From positions 1-34,756 of the forward strand of contig CALXSF010000018.1 of the NCBI GenBank assembly GCA_944391055.1: a stretch of DNA of 34,756 nt, in the 5' to 3' direction. Source of the DNA: an uncultured Kiritimatiellota bacterium (GTDB lineage Bacteria > Verrucomicrobiota > Kiritimatiellia > RFP12 > DVOR01). How positions within the stretch are numbered: position 1 is the first letter of the stretch; every line of letters begins with the position of its first letter. Positions 17,374 through 26,124 of this stretch are shown here, in pieces. The position numbers were made by a program, and so were the translations under genes. The notes beneath the pieces were generated by a model. That model saw nothing but the letters and a program-made list of their open reading frames with translations, was not told the origin of the DNA and made no database searches.

Positions 17374-17403
17374 AAGGGCGCGCCCCACTTGGGACGCGCC
17401 CTT
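17374..17403 (+). terminator. Probable terminator after the UDP-sugar pyrophosphorylase
   Basis: A 9-bp perfect stem (AAGGGCGCG at 17374-17382, CGCGCCCTT at 17395-17403) with a 12-nt loop lies 22 bp after the stop codon. The tail (CTCTCAT) has only a weak T content, so it is less certain than the other two terminators. Confidence 0.6.
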
Positions 17404-17450
17404 CTCTCATACGCACAGAACCTAAATCAGAACCCAAACGGCACCGCCCC

Positions 17451-17522
17451 TTACCGCTTTCTCCCCAACACAATCGCCAACAACACGATCACCGCCCCGA
17501 TCACTTGCCGCAAACAGCCCAT
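17451..17522 (-). CDS. Possible 23-residue single-span membrane peptide
   Basis: A short frame encodes MGCLRQVIGAVIVLLAIVLG followed by Arg-Lys-Arg. That is one hydrophobic span with positive ends, preceded by a strong purine-rich ribosome site (AAAGGGGGTGAG) about 4 nt from the ATG. It begins 42 bp after the end of the DUF1232 pseudogene on the same strand, so both may lie in one transcript. Small hydrophobic frames can arise by chance; the ribosome site and residue composition are what favour a real gene. Function unknown. Confidence 0.4.
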   Translation of the reverse strand: MGCLRQVIGAVIVLLAIVLGRKR

Positions 17523-17564
17523 CGCGCTCACCCCCTTTCGCGTCTTTCGGAAGGCAGTCTTTTG

Positions 17565-17966
17565 TCAATCACAGGTCCGGCTCCAGCGCCGATAGGACTC
17601 AATGTCCCCGCCGCAGAACTTGAGGGCCAGCGTGAGAACCGCCGCGTCATCCAACCAACCGAAGGGGATAAGGATGTCGGGGATAATGTCGATCGGCGTC
17701 AGCACATAGAGCAACACCCCCGCCAAGGCCGCAATGACACGCCAAGGGACGTCCTTGTACCGACCGGAGAGGAAATCCTTGAGCAACGCGAAAATCGTCT
17801 GCGCATCCTCCAAGAAAGGCTTCAAGCGATTGACCCGTGAGAAAAGCCCCAAAATCTTGCTCTCCTCGTCGAGAACCTTGCTTTAGACCTCCTCAGGGGA
17901 GGACATCTTCTTGGAGTAGGCGTCGAATTGCCGCTGTACTTGCTCGTCGGTGAAAGAATTGGCCAT
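17565..17966 (-). pseudogene. DUF1232/YkvA-family protein with a nonsense codon
   Basis: Reading from ATG at 17966 (ribosome site AAGGGGG) gives MANSFTDEQVQRQFDAYSKK then MSSPEEV, a TAA stop at 17885-17883 (codon 28), and in the same frame SKVLDEESKILGLFSRVNRL, then KPFLEDAQTIFALLKDFLSG and the DUF1232 hallmark LLYVLTPIDIIPDILIPFGW followed by LDDAAVLTLALKF. The complete frame would give about 132 residues, with one or two membrane-associated helices in the DUF1232 core. The single internal stop splits it. A shorter product of 95 residues could start at TTG 17852 and would keep the DUF1232 core, so loss of function is likely but not certain. The flanking DNA is visibly poorer in GC than the rest of the window. 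Function of the family is unknown. Confidence 0.75.
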
Positions 17967-18126
17967 GATGCCCCCTTTGTTTGCCTAAGAAAACGACATC
18001 CAACCATCCACGTTGACCCAACGGAAGGCGAGCCAATCCGCAAGGTATCCACGAGGGGACGTCATTGTTGGTATACGCGCGCGCCACCGAAAGGTGACAG
18101 GCGCTTGAGATTTTTTCTAAGTTCGC

Positions 18127-18327
18127 TCAGCCGCGCAGCGGCGGCCAGAGCTGCCACCGGGAGCAGGTGCCGGAGGCGGAGTACCTGAGATGGGCCACCG
18201 GGCAGACGTCCCTGTCGTCCGAGGCCGTGACGCCATACAGTTTGCTCCCGATGTAGCGGGGTTCCCGTCTGCCGGGCCACCATGCGCAGGTCGCGCAGCG
18301 CCGATCTTCTTTTCTGTGGACAGTCAT
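18127..18327 (-). CDS. Small four-cysteine protein of unknown function
   Basis: A 66-residue soluble protein with Cys11-x2-Cys14 (RRCATCAWWPGRREPRYIGS), Cys42 (DRDVCPVAHLRY) and Cys55 (SGTCSRWQLW). Spacing of a CxxC pair, two later single cysteines and a Trp shortly after the last is the layout of many small zinc-ribbon-like or phage-type proteins, but I cannot name the family. ATG at 18327 has an excellent ribosome site (AAAGGAG, 6 nt spacing), which is the main support for the start. It lies 90 bp downstream of the sigma factor gene on the same strand and may share its transcript. A four-Cys metal site is an inference. Confidence 0.6.
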   Translation of the reverse strand: MTVHRKEDRRCATCAWWPGRREPRYIGSKLYGVTASDDRDVCPVAHLRYSASGTCSRWQLWPPLRG

Positions 18328-18415
18328 GTGTCGCTCCTTTCGGTTCGCCGATGAAATGGGCCGGGCCGGGCCCGCCTCATCCTTGTCTTACGCGGCGAAT
18401 GGCCGAAGGTGACAC
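18328..18415. repeat. Imperfect 22-bp inverted repeat filling the gap upstream of the Cys protein
   Basis: The arms are 18328-18349 and 18394-18415. Both ends match exactly (GTGTC with GACAC, TTCGCC with GGCGAA) and the middles match loosely (CTTTCGG with CCGAAGG). They sit at the two edges of the gap between the sigma gene stop and the small Cys gene start; one arm contains the latter's ribosome site. It could form an RNA stem that masks that site, or be the trace of an inserted element. No promoter is recognisable in the gap. Confidence 0.3.
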
Positions 18416-18417
18416 GC

Positions 18418-19022
18418 TTAGTCTTCGCAGAGGGCGTCGACGCGGGCCTGGAGGCGCTTGGAGAGGCGTTTTTTGATTTGGGTGATGGTGTTGGGGAGGC
18501 GGCGCAGGCGGCGGGCGAGGTCTGCCGGGTGCTCGCGGCGGAGGAAGCATGATTCCAGGACGGTGCGCTGAAGCGGGGAGAGCCCCGGGTCGCGGAGGAG
18601 CTCCCGGAGGAGCTCCCGGAGGACGGCCTCGTAGGCGGCGAAGCGGAATTGTATGTCGAGCCGCTCGTCGATGGGCAGGTCGGGCGCGAGGAGCAGCTCG
18701 CACGCCTCGGGGGGGACGGCGACCTCGGCGCCGTGGGCGCGGATGCGGCGCAGGCGGTCGCAGGCCACGCTGTGGACGACCCGGCCCAGGTAGGTGCGGA
18801 AGCGGGCGCGGCCGGGGTCGTGCGGGTTGGCGCGCAGGACGCGGACGAGCCGCACGAAGACGTCCTGCGTGCCTTCCTCGAGTGCGTCGCCGCGCAGCCC
18901 GCGCAGGCGCAGCCACGCCCGGACGATCGGCGCGTAGAGGGCATGGAAGCGCGACCACTGCGCCTGGTCGGCCTCGGGGTCGGCCAGGCGGCGCAGGAGG
19001 GTCTGGGGCGTGTCGGGCGGCC

Positions 19023-19026
<4 letters not shown>
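18418..19026 (-). CDS. ECF-like RNA polymerase sigma factor
   Basis: A 202-residue sigma-70 family protein. Region 2 is visible as FHALYAPIVRAWLRLRGL, EGTQDVFVRLVRVLRANPHD and FRTYLGRVVHSVACDRLRRI. Region 4 is LSPLQRTVLESCFLRREHPA, DLARRLRRLPNTITQIKKRL, a helix-turn-helix for -35 recognition. The linker is shortened, as in ECF factors. A 12-bp tandem duplication (GGAGCTCCCGGA-like, near 18597-18621) encodes LRELLRELL just before region 4. Its ATG at 19026 overlaps the stop of the kinase-like gene by 4 bp (ATGA), so its translation depends on that upstream gene. In PVC bacteria such sigma factors are often paired with Ser/Thr kinases. Here the kinase partner is broken, which may uncouple or silence the sigma factor. 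Targets unknown. Confidence 0.85.
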
Positions 19027-20681
<1,655 letters not shown>

Positions 20682-20689
20682 GGGTGGGT

Positions 20690-20698
20690 AGTATAGCA
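20690..20698 (-). promoter_or_regulatory. Extended -10 promoter of the kinase-sigma pair
   Basis: Minus-strand TGCTATACT ends 8 nt before the kinase ATG at 20681, with ACCCACCC between. There is no room for a ribosome site, so a leaderless mRNA is predicted. Confidence 0.6.
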
Positions 20699-20755
20699 GA
20701 ATGGCGGGGAGGCGTTGGGCGTGCCCTTCGCCGGGCCGCCCCCTTTGGGCGATTG

Positions 20756-20764
20756 TGGTAAAAT
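20756..20764 (+). promoter_or_regulatory. Extended -10 promoter of argF-pyrB-rnhC-aroA
   Basis: TGGTAAAAT lies 25 nt upstream of the argF ATG, which has a GAAAGGA ribosome site in between (20774-20780). It is divergent from the kinase promoter about 60 bp away. No clear -35. Confidence 0.6.
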
Positions 20765-20789
20765 AAGGGGACAGAAAGGATTTCGTAAG

Positions 20790-21794
20790 ATGTTTGAGTT
20801 GGACCATGCGTTGCTGGGGCGTTCGCTGCTGAACATCCGTTCGCTGTCGGACGCGGAGCTGGCCTATATGGTGGAGCTGGCGATCGCGCTGAAGGCGCGG
20901 CGGCGGGCGGGGATCCGCGGGGAGCTGCTGCGGCGGATGAACATCGCGCTGATCTTCGAGAAGAGCTCCACGCGCACGCGCAACTCGGCGGCCGTGGCGG
21001 TGCGCGACGAGGGCGGCAACGCGGAGTTCCTCACGGGGCACGACACGCACTTCGGCGTCAAGGAGTCGGTGGCCGACTCGGCGCGCGTGCTGGGGCGGCT
21101 CTTCGACGGCATCCTCTTCCGCGGGTTCCGGCAGGGCACGGTGGAGACGCTGGCGGCGCGCAGCGGGGTGCCGGTCTGGAACGGGCTCACCGACGAGAGC
21201 CACCCGACGCAGTTCCTGGCCGACATGATGACGATGCGCGAGGCCTTCGGCGACGTGCGCGGCAAGACGATGGCGTATGTGGGCGACGGCCGCAACAACG
21301 TGGCCAACAGCCTCATGATGGGCTGCGCCAAGGCGGGCATCAACTTCGTGAACGTCACGCCGCGCGCGCTCTTCCCCTCCGAGGCGTTGGTGGGGGAGGC
21401 GCGCGCCATCGCGGCCCGGAACGGCTGCGCGGTGCGCGTGGAGACGGATCCCAAGGCGGGCGTGCGGGGCGCGAACGTGCTGTACACCGACGTCTGGGTG
21501 AGCATGGGCGAGGAGGACAAGAAGGCCGAGCGCCTGGCGCTGCTGCGGCCCTATCAGGTGAACGCGGCGCTCTGCGAGGCCACGGGCAACCTGGGCGGCG
21601 AGCTGATCTTCCTCCACTGCCTGCCGGCCTTCCACGACGCGAACACCGAGGTCTCGCGCGAGACGGGCGCGCTGGAGGTGACCGACGAGGTCTTCGAGGC
21701 GCCCTTCTCGCGGGTCTTCGACGAGGCGGAGAACCGGATGCACACCATCAAGGCGCTCTACGTCTCGGCCCTTTGCCGCGAGCCGGGCTTCTGA
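20790..21794 (+). CDS. argF: Ornithine carbamoyltransferase
   Basis: Transfers the carbamoyl group from carbamoyl phosphate to ornithine, giving citrulline in arginine synthesis. The 334-residue protein has the carbamoyl-phosphate loop Ser60-Thr-Arg-Thr-Arg64 (IFEKSSTRTRNSAAVAV), DESHPTQFLADMMTM, the ornithine-side motif DVWVSMGEEDK and the catalytic HCLPAFHD near the C-terminus. VWVSMG and HCLPAFH mark OTC rather than aspartate carbamoyltransferase. ATG at 20790 follows a GAAAGGA ribosome site; a longer frame from 20715 crosses the promoter. An anabolic role is more likely than a catabolic one because no arcA or arcC is nearby. pyrB follows after 22 bp. Confidence 0.95.
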   Translation: MFELDHALLGRSLLNIRSLSDAELAYMVELAIALKARRRAGIRGELLRRMNIALIFEKSSTRTRNSAAVAVRDEGGNAEFLTGHDTHFGVKESVADSARVLGRLFDGILFRGFRQGTVETLAARSGVPVWNGLTDESHPTQFLADMMTMREAFGDVRGKTMAYVGDGRNNVANSLMMGCAKAGINFVNVTPRALFPSEALVGEARAIAARNGCAVRVETDPKAGVRGANVLYTDVWVSMGEEDKKAERLALLRPYQVNAALCEATGNLGGELIFLHCLPAFHDANTEVSRETGALEVTDEVFEAPFSRVFDEAENRMHTIKALYVSALCREPGF

Positions 21795-21816
21795 TCGGGC
21801 GGGGAGGAGACGCGCC

Positions 21817-22905
21817 ATGCAGCAAGACATCACCACGCTCACCTGGGAGGCCTTCGAGGCCCTGCCGCTTCGCGAGAAGGCGCCCTACCTGATGCAGGAC
21901 GACGGGATGCCCTTCCACACCCTCTTCGCCCAGCAGTTCGGCCGGCCGCTGCTGGAGCGGCTCTGCGACCTGGCCACCAAGATCCGCCGCGTCGCCAAGC
22001 GCCGCGAGGGCGCGCTCTTCCTGGCCTCGCTCCTCAGCCACAAGCGCGCGATGCTCTACTTCTCCCAGCCCAGCAGCCGCACCTTCCTCTCGCACCTCTC
22101 CGCCTGCGAGATCCTGGGGATGCGCACCGGCTCCGTCCGCGACGCCTCCACCAGCAGCGAGCTGAAGGGCGAGAGCCAGGAGGATTCCGTCCGCACCTTC
22201 TCCTCGTATTTCGACCTGGTCATCATGCGCTCCCCCGCCCGCGGGCTGGCCGAGCGCATGGCGTGGGTGCTCGGCAACTCCGAGCGCAACATCCCCATCA
22301 TCAACGCCGGCTCCGGCAAGGATCAGCACCCCACCCAGGCGCTCCTCGACGTCTACACCCTCGTCCGCTCCTTCGAGACCCAGGGCGGCATCGACGGCAA
22401 GACCGTGGTCTTCGTGGGCGACCTCCTGCGCGGCCGCACCGTCCGCTCGCTCGCCTACCTCCTCACCCGCTTCCGCGACGTCCGCCAAATCTTCGTCGCC
22501 CCCCGCGAGCTGCAGATCAAGGACGACATCCTCGAGATGCTCCGCCGCCGCGGCGTCGCCTACGAGGTCTCCCACGACCTGCGCCGTTGGCTCCCCGAGG
22601 CCGACGCCGTCTACATGACGCGCATCCAGGACGAATGGGACACCGCCAGCGGCGAGAGCGCCCGCATCGACACCTCCGCCTTCAAGCTCGGCCCCGACGA
22701 GGCGGCCCTCATGCGCCCTTCCGCCGCCATCCTCCATCCGCTCCCCCGCCGCGACGAGATCTCCACCGCCCTCGACCGCGACCCGCGCGCCAAATATTGG
22801 CGCCAGATGCGCAACGGCATGTGGATCCGCGCCGCCCTCATCGCCGCCACCTTCGGCAAGGCCGCCGAGATCGACGCCTATTACGCCGACCACCCCAAGC
22901 CGTGA
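21817..22905 (+). CDS. pyrB: Aspartate carbamoyltransferase catalytic chain
   Basis: Makes carbamoyl aspartate from carbamoyl phosphate and aspartate, the committed step of pyrimidine synthesis. The 362 residues include the phosphate-binding loop FSQPSSRTFLSH (residues 82-93), the mobile-loop motif TSSELKGESQEDSVRTFSSY, GKDQHPTQALLDVYT at about 168-182, VFVGDLLRGRTVRSLAYLL, YMTRIQDEW and the signature HPLPRRDEI. The loop reads PSSRTF where E. coli-type enzymes have STRTR; this variant is known from some other bacterial lineages and the rest of the active site is intact. No regulatory pyrI is adjacent. The GGGGAGGAG ribosome site fits ATG at 21817. Co-transcribed with argF, so both consumers of carbamoyl phosphate are linked. 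Confidence 0.93.
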   Translation: MQQDITTLTWEAFEALPLREKAPYLMQDDGMPFHTLFAQQFGRPLLERLCDLATKIRRVAKRREGALFLASLLSHKRAMLYFSQPSSRTFLSHLSACEILGMRTGSVRDASTSSELKGESQEDSVRTFSSYFDLVIMRSPARGLAERMAWVLGNSERNIPIINAGSGKDQHPTQALLDVYTLVRSFETQGGIDGKTVVFVGDLLRGRTVRSLAYLLTRFRDVRQIFVAPRELQIKDDILEMLRRRGVAYEVSHDLRRWLPEADAVYMTRIQDEWDTASGESARIDTSAFKLGPDEAALMRPSAAILHPLPRRDEISTALDRDPRAKYWRQMRNGMWIRAALIAATFGKAAEIDAYYADHPKP

Positions 22906-22907
22906 GC

Positions 22908-23855
22908 ATGGACAAGACGCTCTTCACCTACACCCTCACCCCCGAGCAGGGGCAGACCCTCGAGGCCGTCACCGCCGGCATGAGCGCCCTCCGGCGCGTC
23001 CAGGCCCCCTACACCACGCTCGCCCTCCGCGGCCCCAAGCTCACCGTCATGCTCTACGCCTCCGGCAAGCTCGTGGTGCAGGGCAAGGAGGCGCAGGACT
23101 TCGTCCTCTTCACCCTCGAGCCGCTCGTCCTCAAGGCCGCCACGCTGGGCTACGAGGAGGCGCTCGACCCCGCCCTCTACGCCCCCCACATGGGCACCGA
23201 CGAAAGCGGCAAGGGCGACATCTTCGGCCCCCTCGTCACCGTCGCGGCCTTCATCGACGAAACCACGGGCCGGCGCCTCGCCGACCTTGGCGTCCGCGAC
23301 TCCAAGACCATCGCCGACGGGCAGATCCAGAAGCTCGCCGCCGAGATCCGCAGACTCCTCGGCCGCCGCAACTGCGCCTTCGTGCTCCTGCGCCCGCCCA
23401 CCTACAACCGCCTCTACGGCAAAATCCCCAACGTCAACCGCCTGCTCGCCTGGTGCCACGCCCGGGCCATCGAATCCCTCGCCGAGCAGCGGCCCGACTG
23501 CACCCGTGCCGTCGTCGACCAATTCGCCCGGACCGAGGCCACCGTCAGCCGCGCCCTCATGGCCCGCGGCCGCGCCCTCAAGGTCGAGCAGATGCACAAG
23601 GCCGAGCGCGACATCGCCGTCGCCGCCGCCTCCGTCCTCGCCCGCGACCTCTTCGTCGCCGAGCTGCGCAAGCTCTCCGGGCAGGCCGGCATGGAACTCC
23701 CCAAAGGCGCCGGGCCGAAGGTCCCCCAAACCCTCGCCGCGCTCATCCGCGCGAAGGGGCCCGACTGCCTCGCCGACTACGCCAAATGCCACTTCAAGAC
23801 CGTCCACGAGGCGCTCGCCGCCGCCGGTCTCGCCGCCCGCGCCCCCGAGGCGTGA
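22908..23855 (+). CDS. rnhC: Ribonuclease HIII
   Basis: Cuts the RNA strand of RNA-DNA hybrids. The 315-residue protein has the N-terminal TBP-like substrate-binding domain of RNase HIII (residues about 1-90, including VMLYASGKLVVQGKEAQDFV) and a type 2 RNase H core: GTDESGKGDIFGPLVTVAAF with the first catalytic Asp and Glu, VRDSKTIAD, RAVVDQFAR (Asp) and AERDIAVAAASVLARD (Asp/Glu). The GTDESGKGD form identifies HIII rather than HII. ATG at 22908 is two bases after the pyrB stop, so translation is probably coupled. Confidence 0.95.
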   Translation: MDKTLFTYTLTPEQGQTLEAVTAGMSALRRVQAPYTTLALRGPKLTVMLYASGKLVVQGKEAQDFVLFTLEPLVLKAATLGYEEALDPALYAPHMGTDESGKGDIFGPLVTVAAFIDETTGRRLADLGVRDSKTIADGQIQKLAAEIRRLLGRRNCAFVLLRPPTYNRLYGKIPNVNRLLAWCHARAIESLAEQRPDCTRAVVDQFARTEATVSRALMARGRALKVEQMHKAERDIAVAAASVLARDLFVAELRKLSGQAGMELPKGAGPKVPQTLAALIRAKGPDCLADYAKCHFKTVHEALAAAGLAARAPEA

Positions 23856-23877
23856 GCCCCGCCAGGAACCGCCCGCC

Positions 23878-25170
23878 ATGACCAAGACCATCACCCGCCG
23901 CGACGCCCCGCTCGTCGGCGCCTATCGCCCGGAGGGCGACAAGTCGCTCTCCCACCGCGCGCTGCTCTTCGCCGCGCTGGCCGAGGGCGAGAGCGTCATC
24001 CGCCGCTTCCTCGTCGGCGGCGTCACCCGCGCCATGCTCCGCTGCCTCCGCCAGCTCGGCGTGCGCTGGGAGCTGGACGAGGAGGCCCATCTTTTGCGCG
24101 TCCGGGGCGTCGGCCTCCGCGGCTTCGCGCCGCCCGCCGAGCCGCTCGACTGCGGCAATTCCGCCACCACCCTCCGCCTGCTCGCCGGCGCCGTGGCGGC
24201 CGCCGGCGTCCCGTGCGTCCTCACGGGCAGCGAGGGCCTGCGCAAGCGGCCGATGGATCGCATCGTCGAGCCGCTCCGCCTCATGGGCGCCGACGTGCGG
24301 GCCGAGGATGGGCGCGCGCCGCTCACCTTCCGCCCCGCGCCGCTCCACGCGCTGGCCTACGCCCTGCCCGTCGCCTCCGCCCAGGTCAAAAGCTGCCTCC
24401 TGCTCGCCGCGCTCGCCGCCGACGGCCCCTGCGCCATCTCCGAGCCCGGCCCCAGCCGCGACCACACCGAGCGGATGCTCGCCGCGATGGGCGCGTCGAT
24501 CCGCCCCCTCGACCCGCCCGCCCACGGCGCGGTGGCGCTGCCGCTCGCCGCCCCCCTCCGCCCGCTGGACGTCGAATTGCCCGGGGACATCTCCTCCGCC
24601 GCCTTCCTCCTCGTCGCCGCCACCATCCTCCCCGGCAGCGACTTCACCCTTTCCCGGATCGGCGTGAACCCCACCCGCACCGGCATCCTCGACGCCCTTC
24701 GCGCGATGGGCGCCTCCATCGACGCCCTCGACGCGGGCGTCCTCGCCGGCGAGCCCGTCGCCGACCTCCGCGTCCGCGCCGCCGCGCTCGCCGGGACCGA
24801 GGTGCGCGGCGAGCTGGTCGTCCGGATGATCGACGAGTTCCCCGCCTTCATGGTCGCCGCCGCCTGCGCCCGCGGCGAGACCGTCGTCCGCGACGCCGCC
24901 GAGCTCCGCGCCAAGGAATCCGACCGCATCGCCGGCATGGCCGCCGCCCTGCGCGCCCTGGGCGTGGACGTCGAGGAATACCCCGACGGCTTCCGCATCC
25001 GCGGCACGGGGCGCATCCCCGGCGGGGCCGAGCTGGACGCGCGCGGCGACCACCGCGTCGCCATGTCCCTGGCGCTCGCCGCGCTCGTCGCCGAACGCCC
25101 CGTCACCATCCGGGGCTTCGACATCCTCTCCGAATCCTTCCCCGAGTTCCCCCGCGTCCTCGCGCTCTGA
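23878..25170 (+). CDS. aroA: 3-phosphoshikimate 1-carboxyvinyltransferase (EPSP synthase)
   Basis: Sixth step of the shikimate pathway: shikimate-3-phosphate + PEP to EPSP. The 430-residue protein has YRPEGDKSLSHRALLFAALA (Lys22, Ser23), the PEP loop DCGNSATTLRLLAG, GSEGLRKRPMDRIVEPLRLM, VASAQVKSCLLLAAL, PSRDHTERML, ELPGDISSAAFLLVAATIL, MIDEFPAFMVAAA (catalytic Asp), LRAKESDRI and ARGDHRVAMSLALA. Residue 96 is Ala in NSATTLR, aligned with Gly96 of the E. coli enzyme; Ala there is a hallmark of glyphosate-insensitive class II enzymes, so reduced sensitivity is likely. ATG at 23878 is 22 bp after rnhC; upstream frame extension overlaps rnhC. Last gene of the operon, converging on the EamA transporter with only 9 bp between stops and no clear terminator. 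Confidence 0.95.
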   Translation: MTKTITRRDAPLVGAYRPEGDKSLSHRALLFAALAEGESVIRRFLVGGVTRAMLRCLRQLGVRWELDEEAHLLRVRGVGLRGFAPPAEPLDCGNSATTLRLLAGAVAAAGVPCVLTGSEGLRKRPMDRIVEPLRLMGADVRAEDGRAPLTFRPAPLHALAYALPVASAQVKSCLLLAALAADGPCAISEPGPSRDHTERMLAAMGASIRPLDPPAHGAVALPLAAPLRPLDVELPGDISSAAFLLVAATILPGSDFTLSRIGVNPTRTGILDALRAMGASIDALDAGVLAGEPVADLRVRAAALAGTEVRGELVVRMIDEFPAFMVAAACARGETVVRDAAELRAKESDRIAGMAAALRALGVDVEEYPDGFRIRGTGRIPGGAELDARGDHRVAMSLALAALVAERPVTIRGFDILSESFPEFPRVLAL

Positions 25171-25179
25171 CGCCCCGCC

Positions 25180-26064
25180 CTAGGCGCGCCTCGGCGCGGC
25201 CGGGAGCAGGGTGATCAGCGTCACCGCACCGAGGATGAGCAGGACGCCGAGCGCGCCCCGCGGCGTGAGCGCCTCCCCAAAACAGACGATGCCGACGGCG
25301 AGCGCCGTGAGCGGCTCGAGCGCGCCCATCACGGCGGTGGGCGTCTCGCCGATGCGGCGGACGGCCTCGGCCATCAGCACCAGCGAGAGCACCGTGGGCA
25401 CGACCGCGAGCATGAGCGCCCAGAGCGCCATCGTCGGCGTGGTGAGGGGCTGGGGCAGGGGCCGCCCGCACAGCGCCTCGTGCCCCAGCACGACGGGCAG
25501 CCCGAAGAGCAGCGCGTAGAAGGTCAGCTTCGCGGAGGAGAGGCGCAGCCGCGCATGGTTGAGGCCCACGATGTAGAGGGCGTAGGTGAGGGCCGAGGCC
25601 ATCACCAGACCGACCCCGGCGCCCGTCGCCCCGCCCCCGCCCCCCCAGAGCAGCGCGACGCCCCCGATCCCGCTCGCCAAGGCCGCCGCGCGGGCCGTCC
25701 CCAGCCGTTCGCCGAAGCAGAGCGCCATGATCGCCGCCACCATCGCGGGATAGACGAAGAGCAGGGCGCAGGCCAGCCCGGAATCCATGACGGCGAAGCT
25801 CGCGAAGAAGGCGAGGGAGGAGAGCCCGAAGCACCCCCCGAGCGCGGCCGCCCAGGCGCACTCCCGGCGGGTGAGGCGGAACCCCTCCCCGCGCCAGGCG
25901 ACCCACGCGCCGAGCAGCGCGGCCGCGAGCGCGTAGCGATAGAAGAGGACGGAGTCGGCGGTGAGGTCGGCCGCGTAGAGGGATTTCGCGCCGAGGGGGT
26001 TGAGGCCGTAGCAGACCGCGGCCGCGACGGCGAAGAGGATGCCTTGCGTGCGTGCGCCGAACAT
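25180..26064 (-). CDS. EamA/DMT-family transporter
   Basis: A 294-residue inner-membrane protein with ten predicted spans in two EamA repeats. The first begins GILFAVAAAVCYGLNPLGAK; PAMVAAIMALCFGERL and LEPLTALAVGIVCFGEAL are the paired signature helices near the end of each half. Members export amino acids or other small metabolites; the substrate cannot be read from sequence. The chosen start is ATG at 26064 (MFGARTQG) with GGAGAAACCC upstream; a longer frame to 26118 crosses the promoter. A single gene by its own promoter. Confidence 0.85.
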   Translation of the reverse strand: MFGARTQGILFAVAAAVCYGLNPLGAKSLYAADLTADSVLFYRYALAAALLGAWVAWRGEGFRLTRRECAWAAALGGCFGLSSLAFFASFAVMDSGLACALLFVYPAMVAAIMALCFGERLGTARAAALASGIGGVALLWGGGGGATGAGVGLVMASALTYALYIVGLNHARLRLSSAKLTFYALLFGLPVVLGHEALCGRPLPQPLTTPTMALWALMLAVVPTVLSLVLMAEAVRRIGETPTAVMGALEPLTALAVGIVCFGEALTPRGALGVLLILGAVTLITLLPAAPRRA

Positions 26065-26089
26065 GGGTTTCTCCGAAAGACGGCGCGAC

Positions 26090-26098
26090 ACTTTAGCA
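26090..26098 (-). promoter_or_regulatory. Extended -10 promoter of the EamA gene
   Basis: Minus-strand TGCTAAAGT lies 25 nt upstream of the ATG at 26064, in the short gap after the radical SAM gene. No -35 is evident. Confidence 0.5.
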
Positions 26099-26124
26099 CC
26101 GCGCCGCGCGCCCGTCAAGCCCGC

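Noticed and set aside
17893..18087. Minus-strand frame of 64 codons overlapping the DUF1232 gene
   Set aside because: GTG start without a ribosome site, no similarity, and overlap with the conserved DUF1232 N-terminus in another frame.
18086..18421. Direct repeat of CCGAAAGGTGACAGGCGCTT-like sequence flanking the Cys protein gene
   Set aside because: The two copies (near 18086 and 18402) differ by several gaps; too weak to call a mobile-element target duplication.
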